Assembly (NCBI RefSeq): GCF_003129485.1
Contig: NZ_QFFG01000003.1
Coordinates: 492,477-556,476, forward strand
Direction of reading: 5' to 3'
Length of the DNA: 64,000 nucleotides
Source: Polaribacter aquimarinus
Lineage (GTDB): Bacteria > Bacteroidota > Bacteroidia > Flavobacteriales > Flavobacteriaceae
The notes under the pieces are model-generated. The model worked only from the letters and a program-made list of their open reading frames with translations, was not told where the DNA came from and searched no databases. Shown here in pieces: positions 54,550 through 64,000 of this stretch (its first letter is position 1; each line of letters opens with the position of its first letter). The translations under genes were made by a program, and so were the position numbers.

Positions 54550-54574
54550 TAACCCCTATTTTTTTGAGGGGTTA
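54550..54574. repeat. Inverted repeat upstream of the porin promoter
   Basis: An 8-base stem TAACCCCT (54550-54557) with AGGGGTTA (54567-54574) and a 9-base loop. No T-run follows on either strand, so it is not a standard terminator. It sits about 35 bases upstream of the -33 element and may be an operator. Confidence 0.5.
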
Positions 54575-54609
54575 CATTAAAATTACAACGTTTTCGAAAA
54601 ACACACCCC

Positions 54610-54639
54610 TTGTCAGTATAAATTAAATATATACTTTTG
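54610..54639 (+). promoter_or_regulatory. Promoter of the porin-glnK-amtB operon
   Basis: TTG (54610-54612), a 19-base spacer and TACTTTTG (54632-54639): a full Bacteroidota pattern, 48 bases before the porin ATG. Confidence 0.8.
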
Positions 54640-54687
54640 TCCCAGTTCAATTAATAAAAATCATTTAACACTAAAAGAACAACAATT

Positions 54688-55674
54688 ATGAAAAAATTAA
54701 TTTTTACTTTATTATTAGCAAGTAGCTTAATAGTAACTGGACAAGAAAAAGAAGACAAAGGAACTTTCACTTTAAGTGGTAGTGTAGACGTTTACCATAG
54801 TAGTAACCTTAGATCTAATTCTCCTGGTTCTATTGGAGTCTTATACGGAGGTAGCGGAGCTGCAAATGGATTTGGTTTAGGTATGGTAAATACAATTTTT
54901 TCTTACGAAAAAGGAAAAGCTGGAGTTGTAGCAGACTTAGCTTACGGGCCAAGAGCAAATGCTGCAAATGCTTACGAAGGAGCAATCAACCAATTATATG
55001 CTTACTATAAAGCATCTGAAAGTGTTACTTTTACTTTAGGTCAATTTAACACTTGGTATGGATACGAAGTTATTTCTCCTACTGGAAACTTTAACTACTC
55101 TGTATCTTATTTATTTAACGCAGGACCTTTTTCTCATACAGGTTTAAAAGTTGATTATGCAGCATCAGAAGATTTATCTTTCATGTTCGCATTAACAAAC
55201 CCTCATGGTATTACTGCAGGTGCTAACCCATCAAGCAACTACCAACTAGGTTTTCAAACTGGTTACAAAGGGCAATACTTTAATTTAGCTTATGGTGCAG
55301 ATGGATTTGGCTTTAACGACGTATTATACTTAGACTATACAGGTGGTTTCGATTTATCTGATTCATTTTTCTTAGGTATTAATGCTGCTTATGCAAATTC
55401 AAGTGATGCAGATGCTGGTTACCAAGGTGTAGCTTTATACTTACAAAACACTTTTTCTGATACTTTTTCTGTAGGATTAAGACCAGAATTTTTTACAACT
55501 ACTTCTGGAGCAGGAGATGCAAGTCAGTCTGCTTATACTTTATCAGCTAATAAGTCTTTAACTTCTAGCTTAAATATAATCGCAGAATTAAGATATGACA
55601 CTTCAAGTGATGTTACTTTCTTCGGAAAAGACAATGTTACTGGAGCTACTTTAGCAGCAGTTTACTCTTTCTAA
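54688..55674 (+). CDS. Putative outer-membrane beta-barrel porin (BBP2/OmpL-like)
   Basis: A 328-residue outer-membrane porin. Signal peptide ending VTGQE, then barrel strands through to a C-terminal aromatic (AAVYSF). The family segment GQFNTWYGYEVISPTGNFNY near residue 115 supports the BBP2/OmpL type. It is followed by glnK and amtB, so it likely lets ammonium or other small nitrogen compounds cross the outer membrane; this is inferred from context. Confidence 0.8.
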   Translation: MKKLIFTLLLASSLIVTGQEKEDKGTFTLSGSVDVYHSSNLRSNSPGSIGVLYGGSGAANGFGLGMVNTIFSYEKGKAGVVADLAYGPRANAANAYEGAINQLYAYYKASESVTFTLGQFNTWYGYEVISPTGNFNYSVSYLFNAGPFSHTGLKVDYAASEDLSFMFALTNPHGITAGANPSSNYQLGFQTGYKGQYFNLAYGADGFGFNDVLYLDYTGGFDLSDSFFLGINAAYANSSDADAGYQGVALYLQNTFSDTFSVGLRPEFFTTTSGAGDASQSAYTLSANKSLTSSLNIIAELRYDTSSDVTFFGKDNVTGATLAAVYSF

Positions 55675-55687
55675 AAAAAAACATAAA

Positions 55688-55716
55688 AAACCTACAAGCT
55701 AAAAACTTGTAGGTTT
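55688..55716 (+). promoter_or_regulatory. Hairpin without U-tract between porin and glnK
   Basis: An 11-base stem AAACCTACAAG (55688-55698) with CTTGTAGGTTT (55706-55716), loop CTAAAAA. Only TTT follows, then A-rich sequence, so it is probably a processing or attenuating hairpin that lowers glnK relative to the porin. Confidence 0.55.
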
Positions 55717-55740
55717 AAAACTTTTAAAACTATATACAAA

Positions 55741-56091
55741 ATGAAAAAAATAGAAGCAATTATACGAAAATCAAAATTCAGAGCTGTAAAAGAAGCTTTG
55801 CATGACGTAGACGTAAACTTCTTCTCTTACTGGGATGTTACAGGTCTAGGAAACGAAAAAGAAGCACATGTCTACAGAGGAGTTAGCTATAGCACAAGTG
55901 ATATTCAAAGAAGACATTTATCTATCGTAGTAAATGACGATTTTGAGCAAGTAACTATAGATGCTCTGATAAAATCTGCATCTACTGGAGAAGTAGGAGA
56001 TGGTAAAATATTTGTTTCAGACATTAATGAAGCATATAGAATAAGAACAGGAGAAAAAGGTGGAAATACATTAAAAAAAATATCTAAATAA
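55741..56091 (+). CDS. glnK: P-II family nitrogen regulator with altered T-loop
   Basis: A 116-residue P-II protein, expected to gate AmtB and sense 2-oxoglutarate and ATP/ADP. The C-terminal signature STGEVGDGKIFV and YRIRTGE are standard. The T-loop is one residue shorter than in E. coli GlnK and reads GLGNEKEAHVYRGVSYST, with Tyr45 and Tyr50 in place of Tyr46 and Tyr51. The 2-oxoglutarate ligand Gln39 is Glu39, and the Lys58 position is Arg. It is followed by amtB after 6 bases, the classic glnK-amtB pair. Confidence 0.9.
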   Translation: MKKIEAIIRKSKFRAVKEALHDVDVNFFSYWDVTGLGNEKEAHVYRGVSYSTSDIQRRHLSIVVNDDFEQVTIDALIKSASTGEVGDGKIFVSDINEAYRIRTGEKGGNTLKKISK

Positions 56092-56097
56092 TAAAAA

Positions 56098-57324
56098 ATG
56101 GAATTACTTACTACAAATAATGTATGGATGATGATCTGTACAGCTTTAGTTTTCTTTATGCACACAGGATTTGCATTTTTAGAAATTGGCTTAACAAGAC
56201 AAAAGAATACAATTAACATTTTATTCAAGAACATATTTATCATTACAGTTGGTCTATTATTATATTACATTGGTGGATTTAACTTAATGTACCCAGGTTT
56301 TGCAGATGGATCTGCTGGTATTATTGATTTTGCTGGATTTGGTATCTCAGCTCCTGAAAACGGAATGACTCCTGAATACGCTGATGGTGGTTACACTTGG
56401 TGGACAGATTTCTTATTCCAAGGAATGTTTGCCGCAACTGCTGCAACAATTGTTTCTGGTGCAGTAGCTGAAAGAATGAAAATTGGACCATTTATGATTT
56501 TTACAGTAATCTATGTTGGATTAATTTACCCAATTGCTGGATCATGGAAATGGGGTGGTGGATTCTTAGATCAAATGGGCTTTTATGACTTTGCAGGTTC
56601 TACTTTAGTTCACTCTGTAGGAGGATGGGCAGCTTTAGTTGCTGTATGGTTATTAGGTTCTAGAATTGGAAAATTCAAAAACGGAAAACCACAAGCAATC
56701 CCAGGTCACAGCATACCTTTAGCTACCGCTGGTGTATTAATACTATGGTTAGGATGGTTTGGTTTTAATGGTGGTTCAGTTTTATCTGCAGACCCAGAAT
56801 TAACTTCTTTAACATTGGTTACAACCTGTTTAGCTGCTGCAGCTGGTGGTGTTATTGCAGCGTTAGTATCATTCATCAAATACAAAAACTTAGACTTAAC
56901 AATGTTTTTAAATGGTATTCTTGGTGGTTTAGTTGGTATTACTGCTGGAGCCGACGTTATGACTCCTGAAAGTGCAATTATTATTGGAGCTATCGCTGGA
57001 GCTATAATTGTTTTTGCTGTTAGTTTTGTAGATGCTATTAAGCTAGATGACCCTGTTGGTGCAATTGCTGTTCACTTAATTTGTGGAATTTGGGGAACAT
57101 TAGCTGTAGGTATTTTCTCTACGAACCCTGAACACACTTTCTTAATACAATTAACTGGAGTAGCTTGCTATGCTGCTTTTTGTTTAGTTTCATCTTTCTT
57201 AATCATATTTACATTAAAGAAAACAGTGGGAATTAGAGTTAGTGAAAGAGAAGAGTTAGAAGGTTTAGACGCTCATGAACATGGTATGGATGCTTATCCA
57301 GACTTCCGTTTAAATGAACATTAA
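56098..57324 (+). CDS. amtB: Ammonium transporter
   Basis: A 408-residue Amt/Rh channel with 11 helices. DFAGSTLVHSVGGWAALVA carries the first pore His (STLVHSVGG), LGWFGFNGGSVL the signature, and AIAVHLICGIWGTLAVG the second pore His. The C-terminal cytoplasmic tail (RVSEREELEGLDAHEHG) is the P-II-binding region. It is co-transcribed with glnK and ends in a perfect 20-base palindromic terminator. Confidence 0.96.
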   Translation: MELLTTNNVWMMICTALVFFMHTGFAFLEIGLTRQKNTINILFKNIFIITVGLLLYYIGGFNLMYPGFADGSAGIIDFAGFGISAPENGMTPEYADGGYTWWTDFLFQGMFAATAATIVSGAVAERMKIGPFMIFTVIYVGLIYPIAGSWKWGGGFLDQMGFYDFAGSTLVHSVGGWAALVAVWLLGSRIGKFKNGKPQAIPGHSIPLATAGVLILWLGWFGFNGGSVLSADPELTSLTLVTTCLAAAAGGVIAALVSFIKYKNLDLTMFLNGILGGLVGITAGADVMTPESAIIIGAIAGAIIVFAVSFVDAIKLDDPVGAIAVHLICGIWGTLAVGIFSTNPEHTFLIQLTGVACYAAFCLVSSFLIIFTLKKTVGIRVSEREELEGLDAHEHGMDAYPDFRLNEH

Positions 57325-57342
57325 ACACTATTAACTATCTTA

Positions 57343-57382
57343 AAAAAGAAGCCTATAAATTTAAATTTATAGGCTTCTTTTT
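57343..57382. terminator. Terminator after amtB (perfect 20-base arms)
   Basis: A perfect palindrome (57343-57362 with 57363-57382) with GAAGCC/GGCTTC core and T5 at its right end. In practice the loop is a few bases at the centre. It ends the amtB transcript. Confidence 0.88.
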
Positions 57383-57393
57383 ATTTTATGAAT

Positions 57394-57422
57394 ATGACAA
57401 TAAAAAAGCCTATAATTGTCAT
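57394..57422. repeat. Inverted repeat upstream of gltB
   Basis: ATGACAAT (57394-57401) with ATTGTCAT (57415-57422), 13-base spacer. The spacer repeats AAAAAAGCCTATA from the preceding terminator arm. It lies about 90 bases before the gltB -7 box and could bind a regulator. Confidence 0.4.
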
Positions 57423-57510
57423 AAATATTCTTTTTTTATCTTTTTTTTAATTTCATCATAAAAATTCCATCAAAAAACTCATAACGTTAACTTATATTCA
57501 ATAAAATACA

Positions 57511-57518
57511 TAGATTTG
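57511..57518 (+). promoter_or_regulatory. Candidate -7 box for gltBD
   Basis: TAGATTTG matches TAnnTTTG and lies 20 bases before the gltB ATG. No TTG at the expected distance is seen, so it may need an activator. Confidence 0.5.
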
Positions 57519-57538
57519 TAAACATAATTGAATATAAT

Positions 57539-60500
57539 ATGGAGAAACAAGGACTGTATTTACCAGAGTTTGAACATGAAAATTGTGGTGCTGGTTTTAT
57601 ATGTAATCTTAAGGGAGAAAAGACAAATCAAATCATTCATGATGCATTAGAAATATTAGTAAAACTAGAGCATAGAGGCGGTGTCAGTGCTGATGGAAAA
57701 ACTGGTGATGGTGCAGGTTTATTAATAGATATTCCTCACGATTATTTTAAACGTGTTTGTAGTTTTTCTATACCGGAGCAAAGAGAATATGCAGTTGGAA
57801 TGGTATTTCTTCCTAAAGTTGAAAACCAATACAATTTCTGTAAAACTAATTTTGAAAACGAAATTAAAGCACAAGGACTTGCTGTTTTAGGATGGAGAAA
57901 AGTCCCTGTAGATTCTACTCAATTAGGTGAAATAGCTCTAGCATCAGAACCAAACATAGAACAACTTTTTATTGGTAAAACTGAAGCTATTGATGAAGCA
58001 ACTTTTAAAGCTAAATTATATGCAGCTCGTAAAATAACAGAGCATACAATTAGAGAATCTAAAATTTCTGAAGCCAATTATTTTTATGTTCCTAGTTTAT
58101 CAATTACAACCATTATCTACAAAGGTATTATTATGCCAGAAGATATTGGGCCTTATTATTTAGACTTACAAGAAATAGATCTAGTAACGCGTTTAGCGTT
58201 AGTGCATCAGCGTTTTTCTACCAACACAATGCCTACTTGGGAGTTAGCACAACCGTTTAGACACATGTGTCAGAACGGAGAAATAAACACTTTACGTGGT
58301 AATGTAAGTAGAATGCGTGTACGAGAAGAAATCATGAAAAGTGAGGTGTTCGGACCGCAAATAGACAAACTTTTCCCAATAATTTTACCTGGAAAATCAG
58401 ATTCTGCATCCATGGATATGGTTGTAGAATTATTAACACATACAGATAGATCTCTACCTGAAATTATGATGATGATGATTCCTGAAGCTTGGGAAAAACA
58501 CAAAACAATGTCTTCAGAAAAAAAAGCATTTTATGAGTATAATGCTTGTATTATGGAACCTTGGGATGGACCCGCTTCAGTACCTTTTACAGATGGTGAT
58601 TATATTGGTGCCTTACTAGACAGAAATGGTTTAAGACCTTCAAGATATACCTTAACTAAAAGTGGTAAATTAATTATGTCTTCTGAAGTTGGTGTGGTGG
58701 ATATCGACCCTTCTGACATCGAAAAACATGGTCGTTTAGAACCCGGTAGAATGTTCTTAGTTGACATGAACGAAGGTAGGATTATTGATGATGCAGAAAT
58801 CAAAAATAAAATTGTTTCAGAAAGACCATATCAAGAATGGTTAAATGAAACACGTTTACATTTAAAAGATGTTCCATATACCAATGAAACATGCCCAATT
58901 GAAACTATAGATATTAAAACACGTCAACGTTTATTTAATTATACTTTTGAAGATATTCAAGAAGTTATTACTCCAATGGCTCAAGCTGGTAAAGAAGCTT
59001 TAGGATCAATGGGAATTGACACTCCTTTAGCAGTTTTATCAGACAGACCTCAATTAATATCTAACTATTTTAAACAATTATTTGCACAAGTTACAAATCC
59101 ACCTTTAGACGGAATTCGTGAAAATATTGTAACAGACATCAGTTTAAATTTAGGAAAAGATAGAAATATTTTTAGCATCACAGAGAGACAATGTAGAAAG
59201 CTAAGAATTCAAAACCCTGTAATTTCTAATGCCGATTTAGAAAAAATTAGAAGCATATCTATAGAAAGTTTTAAGTCAGAAACTATCCAAATTCTTTACC
59301 CTAAAGTACAAGGATTAAACGGACTAGAAGATGCTTTAGACAATATTGTGTTACAGGTAGAAAAAGCCTTAGAAAGAAAGACAAATATTATTATACTTTC
59401 TGATAGAGGAGTAAATCAAGAATTTGCTCCAATTCCTGCTTTGTTAGCTTGTTCTTATGTTAATCATCAATTAAACCGTTTACGCAAACGTTCTTATTTT
59501 GATATTATTATAGAATCTGCCGAACCACGTGAACCACATCATTTTGCTACTTTATTTGGTTATGGCGCTAGTGCTATCAACCCATATATGGTAAATGAAA
59601 TCATCAGAATGCAAGTAAAAGAAGGCTTTATTTCTGATATGGATGAGCAACAAGCAGTTGATAACTTTAACTATGCTATTGGTAAAGGTATTTTAAAAAT
59701 TATGAATAAAATAGGAATCTCTACTTTACATTCTTATAGAGGTTCTCAAATTTTTGAAATCGTAGGTTTCAACTCAGCTTTTGTTGAAAAGTACTTCCCT
59801 TATACTGCTTCAAGAGTTGAAGGTATCGGTTTGTATGAAATTGAAAAAGAAATTGACAGAAGATACAAACAAGCATACCCTAACAATCAAATAGATAAAA
59901 AACTAGGATTAAATGTTGGTGGCGATTATAGATGGAGACGTAATGGAGAACGTCACTTATTTAACCCAACAACAGTTGCCAAATTGCAACAAGCTGTACG
60001 TTTAAGTGATCAAAAAAGTTATGATGTATATTCACAAGCAATAAACGAACAATCTGAAAATTTAATGACCATTCGTGGTTTGTTTGAGTTTGATAACTTA
60101 GACCCTATTCCTTTAGAAGAAGTAGAACCTTGGACAGAAATTGTAAAACGTTTTAAAACAGGTGCAATGTCTTATGGGTCTATCTCTAGAGAAGCCCATG
60201 AAAATTTAGCTATTGCTATGAACAGAATTGGAGGTAAATCAAATTCTGGTGAAGGTGGTGAAGATAGAAGACGTTTCCAAAAAGACATTAACGGAGATAG
60301 TAGAAATTCTGCTATTAAGCAAGTTGCTTCTGGTAGATTTGGTGTAACTTCTCACTATTTATCTAACGCAAAAGAAATTCAAATAAAAATGGCACAAGGT
60401 GCTAAACCTGGTGAAGGTGGTCAGCTACCAGCTCACAAAGTTTTGCCTTGGATAGCAGATGCAAGAAATTCAACTCCTTTTGTTGGGTTAATTTCGCCTC

Positions 60501-62050
60501 CTCCACATCATGATATTTATTCTATTGAAGATTTAGCACAATTAATTTTCGATTTAAAAAATGCTAATCGCGAAGCAAGAATTAATGTAAAATTAGTATC
60601 AGAAGTTGGTGTTGGTACCATTGCTGCTGGTGTTGCTAAAGCTAAAGCTGATGTAGTATTAATCTCTGGTTATGATGGTGGTACAGGAGCTTCTCCTTTA
60701 ACCTCTTTAAAACATGCTGGTTTACCTTGGGAACTTGGTTTATCTGAAGCACAACAGACTTTAGTCCTTAACGATTTAAGAAGTAGAATTGTAGTAGAAT
60801 GTGATGGCCAGTTAAAAACAGGACGTGATGTAGCAATCGCTGCTTTATTAGGTGCAGAAGAATTTGGCTTTGCAACCGCGCCTCTGGTAGCTTCGGGTTG
60901 TATTATGATGCGTAAATGTCACTTAAACACTTGTCCTGTAGGTATTGCAACTCAAGATAAAGAGTTACGTAAAAACTTTAAAGGAACTCCAGAACACGTA
61001 ATTAACTTCTTCTATTACGTAGCTGAAGAATTAAGAAAAATTATGGCACAACTTGGTTTCAGAACATTAGCTGATATGGTTGGTCAAACGCATAAGATAA
61101 ACGCTAACAAGGCTATCAAACATTACAAAGCAAAAGGTTTAGATTTATCTAGTATTTTACATAGACCATCTGCCTACAGAGAAAGTATTGTTAGAAATAC
61201 TGAACAACAAGATCATAATCTTGAAAATGTTTTAGATTTTACAATTTTAAAAGACTCTCACAGAGCTTTATATCGTAAAGAGAAGATGAATCTTGTTTAT
61301 CCTATTAAAAACACCGACAGAACTGTTGGAGCTATTGTAAGTAATGAAATTTCTAAAATATACGGGCACTTAGGTTTACCTGAAGATACATTAAACATCA
61401 ACTTTACAGGATCTGCTGGTCAGAGTTTTGGGGCTTTTGGTGCATTTGGGTTAACATTTACTCTTGAAGGAAACACAAACGATTATTTAGGTAAAGGTTT
61501 ATCTGGAGCCAAATTAATTATTAAAAAACCTAAAGAAGCAGATTTTATTGCTGATGAAAATATTATAGTAGGTAATGTATGTTTATTTGGTGCAGTAAAT
61601 GGTCAAGCTTATATTAATGGAATTGCAGGAGAGCGTTTTGCAGTTCGTAATTCTGGAGCAACCGCGGTTGTAGAAGGTGTTGGGGATCACTGTTGTGAAT
61701 ACATGACAGGTGGTAAAGTAGTTGTGTTAGGTAAAACAGGTAGAAACTTTGCTGCAGGTATGAGTGGAGGTATTGCTTATGTTTACGATCCAGAAAAACT
61801 ATTTATAAATGGATTATGTAATACTGAAACCATAGAGTTTGAATCAGTTGAAGGAGATGATGCTGCCGATTTAAAATCAACTATAGAAAAACACGTTTTA
61901 TATACTGATAGTAAAAAAGGTGCAGCTTTATTAGCAGATTGGAATACTACTTTAAATAATTTTGTAAAAGTAATGCCAACTGAATACAAACGTGCATTAA
62001 AACGTTTAGAAACTGAAGAACCAATGGTAGAAGAATTAACAATAGCATAG
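57539..62050 (+). CDS. gltB: Glutamate synthase large subunit
   Basis: A 1503-residue enzyme that makes glutamate from glutamine and 2-oxoglutarate. The class II glutaminase begins at Cys16 (ENCGAGF) after a 15-residue propeptide that must be cleaved. A central domain (about 470-760), the FMN barrel (about 815-1190, [26 protein letters not shown]), the 3Fe-4S cysteines ([12 protein letters not shown], about 1121-1135) and the GXGXG beta-helix (about 1260-1450, [12 protein letters not shown]) follow in order. It is co-transcribed with gltD. Confidence 0.98.
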   Translation: MEKQGLYLPEFEHENCGAGFICNLKGEKTNQIIHDALEILVKLEHRGGVSADGKTGDGAGLLIDIPHDYFKRVCSFSIPEQREYAVGMVFLPKVENQYNFCKTNFENEIKAQGLAVLGWRKVPVDSTQLGEIALASEPNIEQLFIGKTEAIDEATFKAKLYAARKITEHTIRESKISEANYFYVPSLSITTIIYKGIIMPEDIGPYYLDLQEIDLVTRLALVHQRFSTNTMPTWELAQPFRHMCQNGEINTLRGNVSRMRVREEIMKSEVFGPQIDKLFPIILPGKSDSASMDMVVELLTHTDRSLPEIMMMMIPEAWEKHKTMSSEKKAFYEYNACIMEPWDGPASVPFTDGDYIGALLDRNGLRPSRYTLTKSGKLIMSSEVGVVDIDPSDIEKHGRLEPGRMFLVDMNEGRIIDDAEIKNKIVSERPYQEWLNETRLHLKDVPYTNETCPIETIDIKTRQRLFNYTFEDIQEVITPMAQAGKEALGSMGIDTPLAVLSDRPQLISNYFKQLFAQVTNPPLDGIRENIVTDISLNLGKDRNIFSITERQCRKLRIQNPVISNADLEKIRSISIESFKSETIQILYPKVQGLNGLEDALDNIVLQVEKALERKTNIIILSDRGVNQEFAPIPALLACSYVNHQLNRLRKRSYFDIIIESAEPREPHHFATLFGYGASAINPYMVNEIIRMQVKEGFISDMDEQQAVDNFNYAIGKGILKIMNKIGISTLHSYRGSQIFEIVGFNSAFVEKYFPYTASRVEGIGLYEIEKEIDRRYKQAYPNNQIDKKLGLNVGGDYRWRRNGERHLFNPTTVAKLQQAVRLSDQKSYDVYSQAINEQSENLMTIRGLFEFDNLDPIPLEEVEPWTEIVKRFKTGAMSYGSISREAHENLAIAMNRIGGKSNSGEGGEDRRRFQKDINGDSRNSAIKQVASGRFGVTSHYLSNAKEIQIKMAQGAKPGEGGQLPAHKVLPWIADARNSTPFVGLISPPPHHDIYSIEDLAQLIFDLKNANREARINVKLVSEVGVGTIAAGVAKAKADVVLISGYDGGTGASPLTSLKHAGLPWELGLSEAQQTLVLNDLRSRIVVECDGQLKTGRDVAIAALLGAEEFGFATAPLVASGCIMMRKCHLNTCPVGIATQDKELRKNFKGTPEHVINFFYYVAEELRKIMAQLGFRTLADMVGQTHKINANKAIKHYKAKGLDLSSILHRPSAYRESIVRNTEQQDHNLENVLDFTILKDSHRALYRKEKMNLVYPIKNTDRTVGAIVSNEISKIYGHLGLPEDTLNINFTGSAGQSFGAFGAFGLTFTLEGNTNDYLGKGLSGAKLIIKKPKEADFIADENIIVGNVCLFGAVNGQAYINGIAGERFAVRNSGATAVVEGVGDHCCEYMTGGKVVVLGKTGRNFAAGMSGGIAYVYDPEKLFINGLCNTETIEFESVEGDDAADLKSTIEKHVLYTDSKKGAALLADWNTTLNNFVKVMPTEYKRALKRLETEEPMVEELTIA

Positions 62051-62054
62051 TGTC

Positions 62055-63518
62055 ATGGGAAAAGTAACAGGATTTAAAGAATTTGAAAGACAAGATGAGA
62101 AATACACTTCTGTAAAAGAACGTGTAAAACATTATAAAGAATTTACGGTTCCTCTTTCTGAAGAACAAATAACAAAACAAGGTTCACGTTGTATGGACTG
62201 TGGTATCCCTTTTTGTCATAGTGGATGCCCATTAGGAAATCTAATTCCTGATTTCAACCACATGGTACATCAAGGAGAATGGAAAAAAGCCTCATGGATT
62301 TTACATTCTACCAATAATTTTCCTGAATTTACAGGACGTTTATGTCCTGCTCCTTGTGAGAAATCTTGTGTATTGGGTATTATCGAAGACCCAGTATCTA
62401 TCGAAAATATAGAAAAAAACATTGTTGAACGTGCTTTTAAAGAAGGATGGATTAAACCACAACCTCCAAAATCAAGAACTGGTAAAACTGTTGCTGTAAT
62501 AGGTTCTGGTCCCGCCGGTTTAGCAGCTGCACAACAATTAAACAGAGCAGGTCATACTGTTACTGTTTTTGAAAGAGATGATGAAGTAGGAGGATTATTA
62601 CGCTACGGAATTCCTAATTTTAAAATGGAAAAAGGAATTATAGACAGACGTGTAGCCATTTTAGAGGCTGAAGGTATTACTTTTAAAACCAATGTAAATG
62701 TTGGTGTAAATTATGACGTTGAAGATTTAAAAGCTTTCGATTCTGTAGTTTTATGTGGTGGTGCTACAGAAAGACGTAGCTTACCTACTCCTGGTATTAA
62801 TGCTAACGGAGTTGTACAAGCAATGGATTTCTTAACTCAACAAACAAAAGTATTATTTGGTAAAGAAGTAAAAGACCAAGTAATGGCTACAGATAAAAAT
62901 GTAATTGTAATTGGTGGTGGAGATACAGGTTCAGATTGTATTGGTACTTCGAATCGTCACGGAGCAAAATCTGTGGTAAATTTTGAAATTATGCCTAAAC
63001 CTCCTGGTCATAGATCTCCGACTACTCCTTGGCCTTTTTGGCCATTACAATTAAAAACATCTTCTTCTCATCAAGAAGGTGTAGAACGTAATTGGCTTAT
63101 TAATACTAAAGAATTTATTACTGATGATAACAATAAACTTATAGCATTAAAAACAGTTAATGTTGAATGGAAAATGGTACCTGGACAAAGACCTCAATTA
63201 ATTGAAATTGCAGGAACAGAAAAAACCTGGCCGTGTGATTTAGCTTTATTAGCCTTAGGTTTTACAGGTCCGGAAAGTACCTTAGCAGATAAATTAGGTA
63301 TCCTAAAAGATGTCCGTTCTAACTACAAAGCAGAATACGGTAAATACCAAACTAATATTCCAAATATTTTTACAGCTGGTGATATGCGTAGAGGACAATC
63401 TCTAATTGTTTGGGCAATTTCAGAAGGTCGTGAAGCTGCAAGACAAGTAGATATCTATTTAATGGGTAAATCAGACCTACCTTCTAAAGACGTATCAGGA
63501 GATTTAGTTCCTATGTAA
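62055..63518 (+). CDS. gltD: Glutamate synthase small subunit
   Basis: A 487-residue NAD(P)H-dependent subunit that passes electrons to GltB. N-terminal 4Fe-4S cysteines ([17 protein letters not shown] and [14 protein letters not shown]), FAD motif [17 protein letters not shown] (about 145), NADPH motif [15 protein letters not shown] (about 283), and [20 protein letters not shown] near the end. It starts four bases after gltB, so it is translationally linked. Confidence 0.97.
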   Translation: MGKVTGFKEFERQDEKYTSVKERVKHYKEFTVPLSEEQITKQGSRCMDCGIPFCHSGCPLGNLIPDFNHMVHQGEWKKASWILHSTNNFPEFTGRLCPAPCEKSCVLGIIEDPVSIENIEKNIVERAFKEGWIKPQPPKSRTGKTVAVIGSGPAGLAAAQQLNRAGHTVTVFERDDEVGGLLRYGIPNFKMEKGIIDRRVAILEAEGITFKTNVNVGVNYDVEDLKAFDSVVLCGGATERRSLPTPGINANGVVQAMDFLTQQTKVLFGKEVKDQVMATDKNVIVIGGGDTGSDCIGTSNRHGAKSVVNFEIMPKPPGHRSPTTPWPFWPLQLKTSSSHQEGVERNWLINTKEFITDDNNKLIALKTVNVEWKMVPGQRPQLIEIAGTEKTWPCDLALLALGFTGPESTLADKLGILKDVRSNYKAEYGKYQTNIPNIFTAGDMRRGQSLIVWAISEGREAARQVDIYLMGKSDLPSKDVSGDLVPM

Positions 63519-63551
63519 TAAAACCCAATATAATAGCTTAAAAAAACCCAG

Positions 63552-63586
63552 AAACTCATCAATTTTCATTTTGATGAGTTTTTTTT
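63552..63586 (+). terminator. Terminator after gltD
   Basis: Stem AAACTCATCAA (63552-63562) with TTGATGAGTTT (63571-63581), then a T-run to 63586. Confidence 0.9.
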
Positions 63587-63932
63587 GTTTAAGATAATGT
63601 TTTACATCATTATAAATAAAGGATTAATACCCATTCACTTAATTCTTAAGTCTTAAGCTTAAAAGATACTAACGTTTTGTTTATAACCAAAATATAAATA
63701 CAAAATTGTTTGCATATTGGACGAATATTTATAGTATCATAAAAAAATATTAAGAGAATAAATATTTACATGTATTTCAAAAAATAGGATAAAATCAAAA
63801 TGCTCTATAATTTAGCGAGAAGAAAATCACTTATAGTTTTTTAGGTATAGATGCTTCTCTAAATATTATTAAAACTATAAATCAATAACGAAAATACATC
63901 AATATATTACATAAAATCTAACAATTTTTCAT
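63587..63932. other. Gene-free AT-rich stretch
   Basis: I see no gene, RNA or clear promoter in this stretch between the two terminators. A 14-codon ORF from 63801 has no family features. Possible promoter-like bits (TTTTG near 63674) have no matching -7 box. Confidence 0.5.
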
Positions 63933-63965
63933 AAAAAAGCCTCATATCTTAAAGATATGAGGCTT
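63933..63965 (-). terminator. Terminator for a minus-strand gene beyond the window
   Basis: A 14-base stem (63937-63950 with 63952-63965) with a short loop, followed on the minus strand by T6 (complement of 63933-63938). It implies a gene transcribed leftward from beyond 64000. A frame closing at 63977-63979 may be its 3' end, but only eight codons are visible. Confidence 0.8.
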
Positions 63966-64000
63966 GTAAGTCTTGACTATATCAAGATAAAGAAAGGCAG

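Noticed and set aside
63801..63845. Small ORF of 14 codons in the right-hand gap
   Set aside because: Too short, with no promoter or ribosome-binding evidence.

Overview
The window is a low-GC chromosome segment from a member of the Bacteroidota, almost certainly a marine Flavobacteriaceae (Polaribacter/Tenacibaculum-like). This is inferred from the porV-porU-gldJ-murF block (type IX secretion and gliding), promoter boxes of the Bacteroidota type TAnnTTTG with an upstream TTG, the general lack of Shine-Dalgarno sequences, an NhaD sodium/proton antiporter, and the flavobacterial form of P-II. I see no phage, insertion sequence, CRISPR array or rRNA. One tRNA (Val, UAC) is present.

Layout. 0-7.7 kb: a redox/cytochrome region. 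It holds a c-type cytochrome lipoprotein, a Cache-LytTR membrane sensor, two paralogous OB-fold proteins (one cut by the left edge), YceI, a DUF5777 beta-barrel, and the fused ResB-CcsA cytochrome c assembly protein. 7.7-13 kb (minus strand): LysM/PBP1 lipoprotein, guaA, a KAS III enzyme, truncated haemoglobin and cdd. 13-21 kb: porV and porU, divergent from gldJ and murF, then a BadF-type sugar kinase. 21.9-44.7 kb: a large capsule/exopolysaccharide locus. 44.8-52 kb: tRNA-Val, folC, tonB-exbD-exbB, nhaD, an amino-acid dehydrogenase and anmK. 52-54 kb: an acyl-CoA dehydrogenase and a divergent TruA. 54.7-63.5 kb: a nitrogen assimilation block of porin, glnK, amtB, gltB and gltD.

The polysaccharide locus is the most distinctive part. 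It encodes nucleotide-sugar enzymes (TviB- and TviC-like, Ugd, WbpB- and WbpD-like, Gmd, Fcl), Wzx, Wzy, a GT2, a HisH/HisF pair with two WbuX-type amidotransferases, a DUF354 protein, two tandem sugar-phosphate transferases, a PglE/EpsN-class aminotransferase, and Wza/Wzc with a CpsB-type phosphatase. Together these predict a Wzx/Wzy-dependent surface polysaccharide containing fucose and aminouronic and acetamidino/amide-modified sugars. Two slippage-prone repeats sit in its key size and export genes: a G9 tract in wzy, which would frameshift, and eight in-frame hexamers encoding Gly-Tyr at the Wzc tyrosine tail. I read this as a candidate contingency system for surface variation; it is inference from sequence.

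Other points of interest are a HisF homologue that has lost the cyclase Asp11, a pair of WbuX paralogues of which one has lost half of its cysteine knuckles, a P-II protein with an altered T-loop, a TruA-like protein with an altered catalytic motif, and an uncharacterised OB-fold/YceI/DUF5777 module next to cytochrome assembly.
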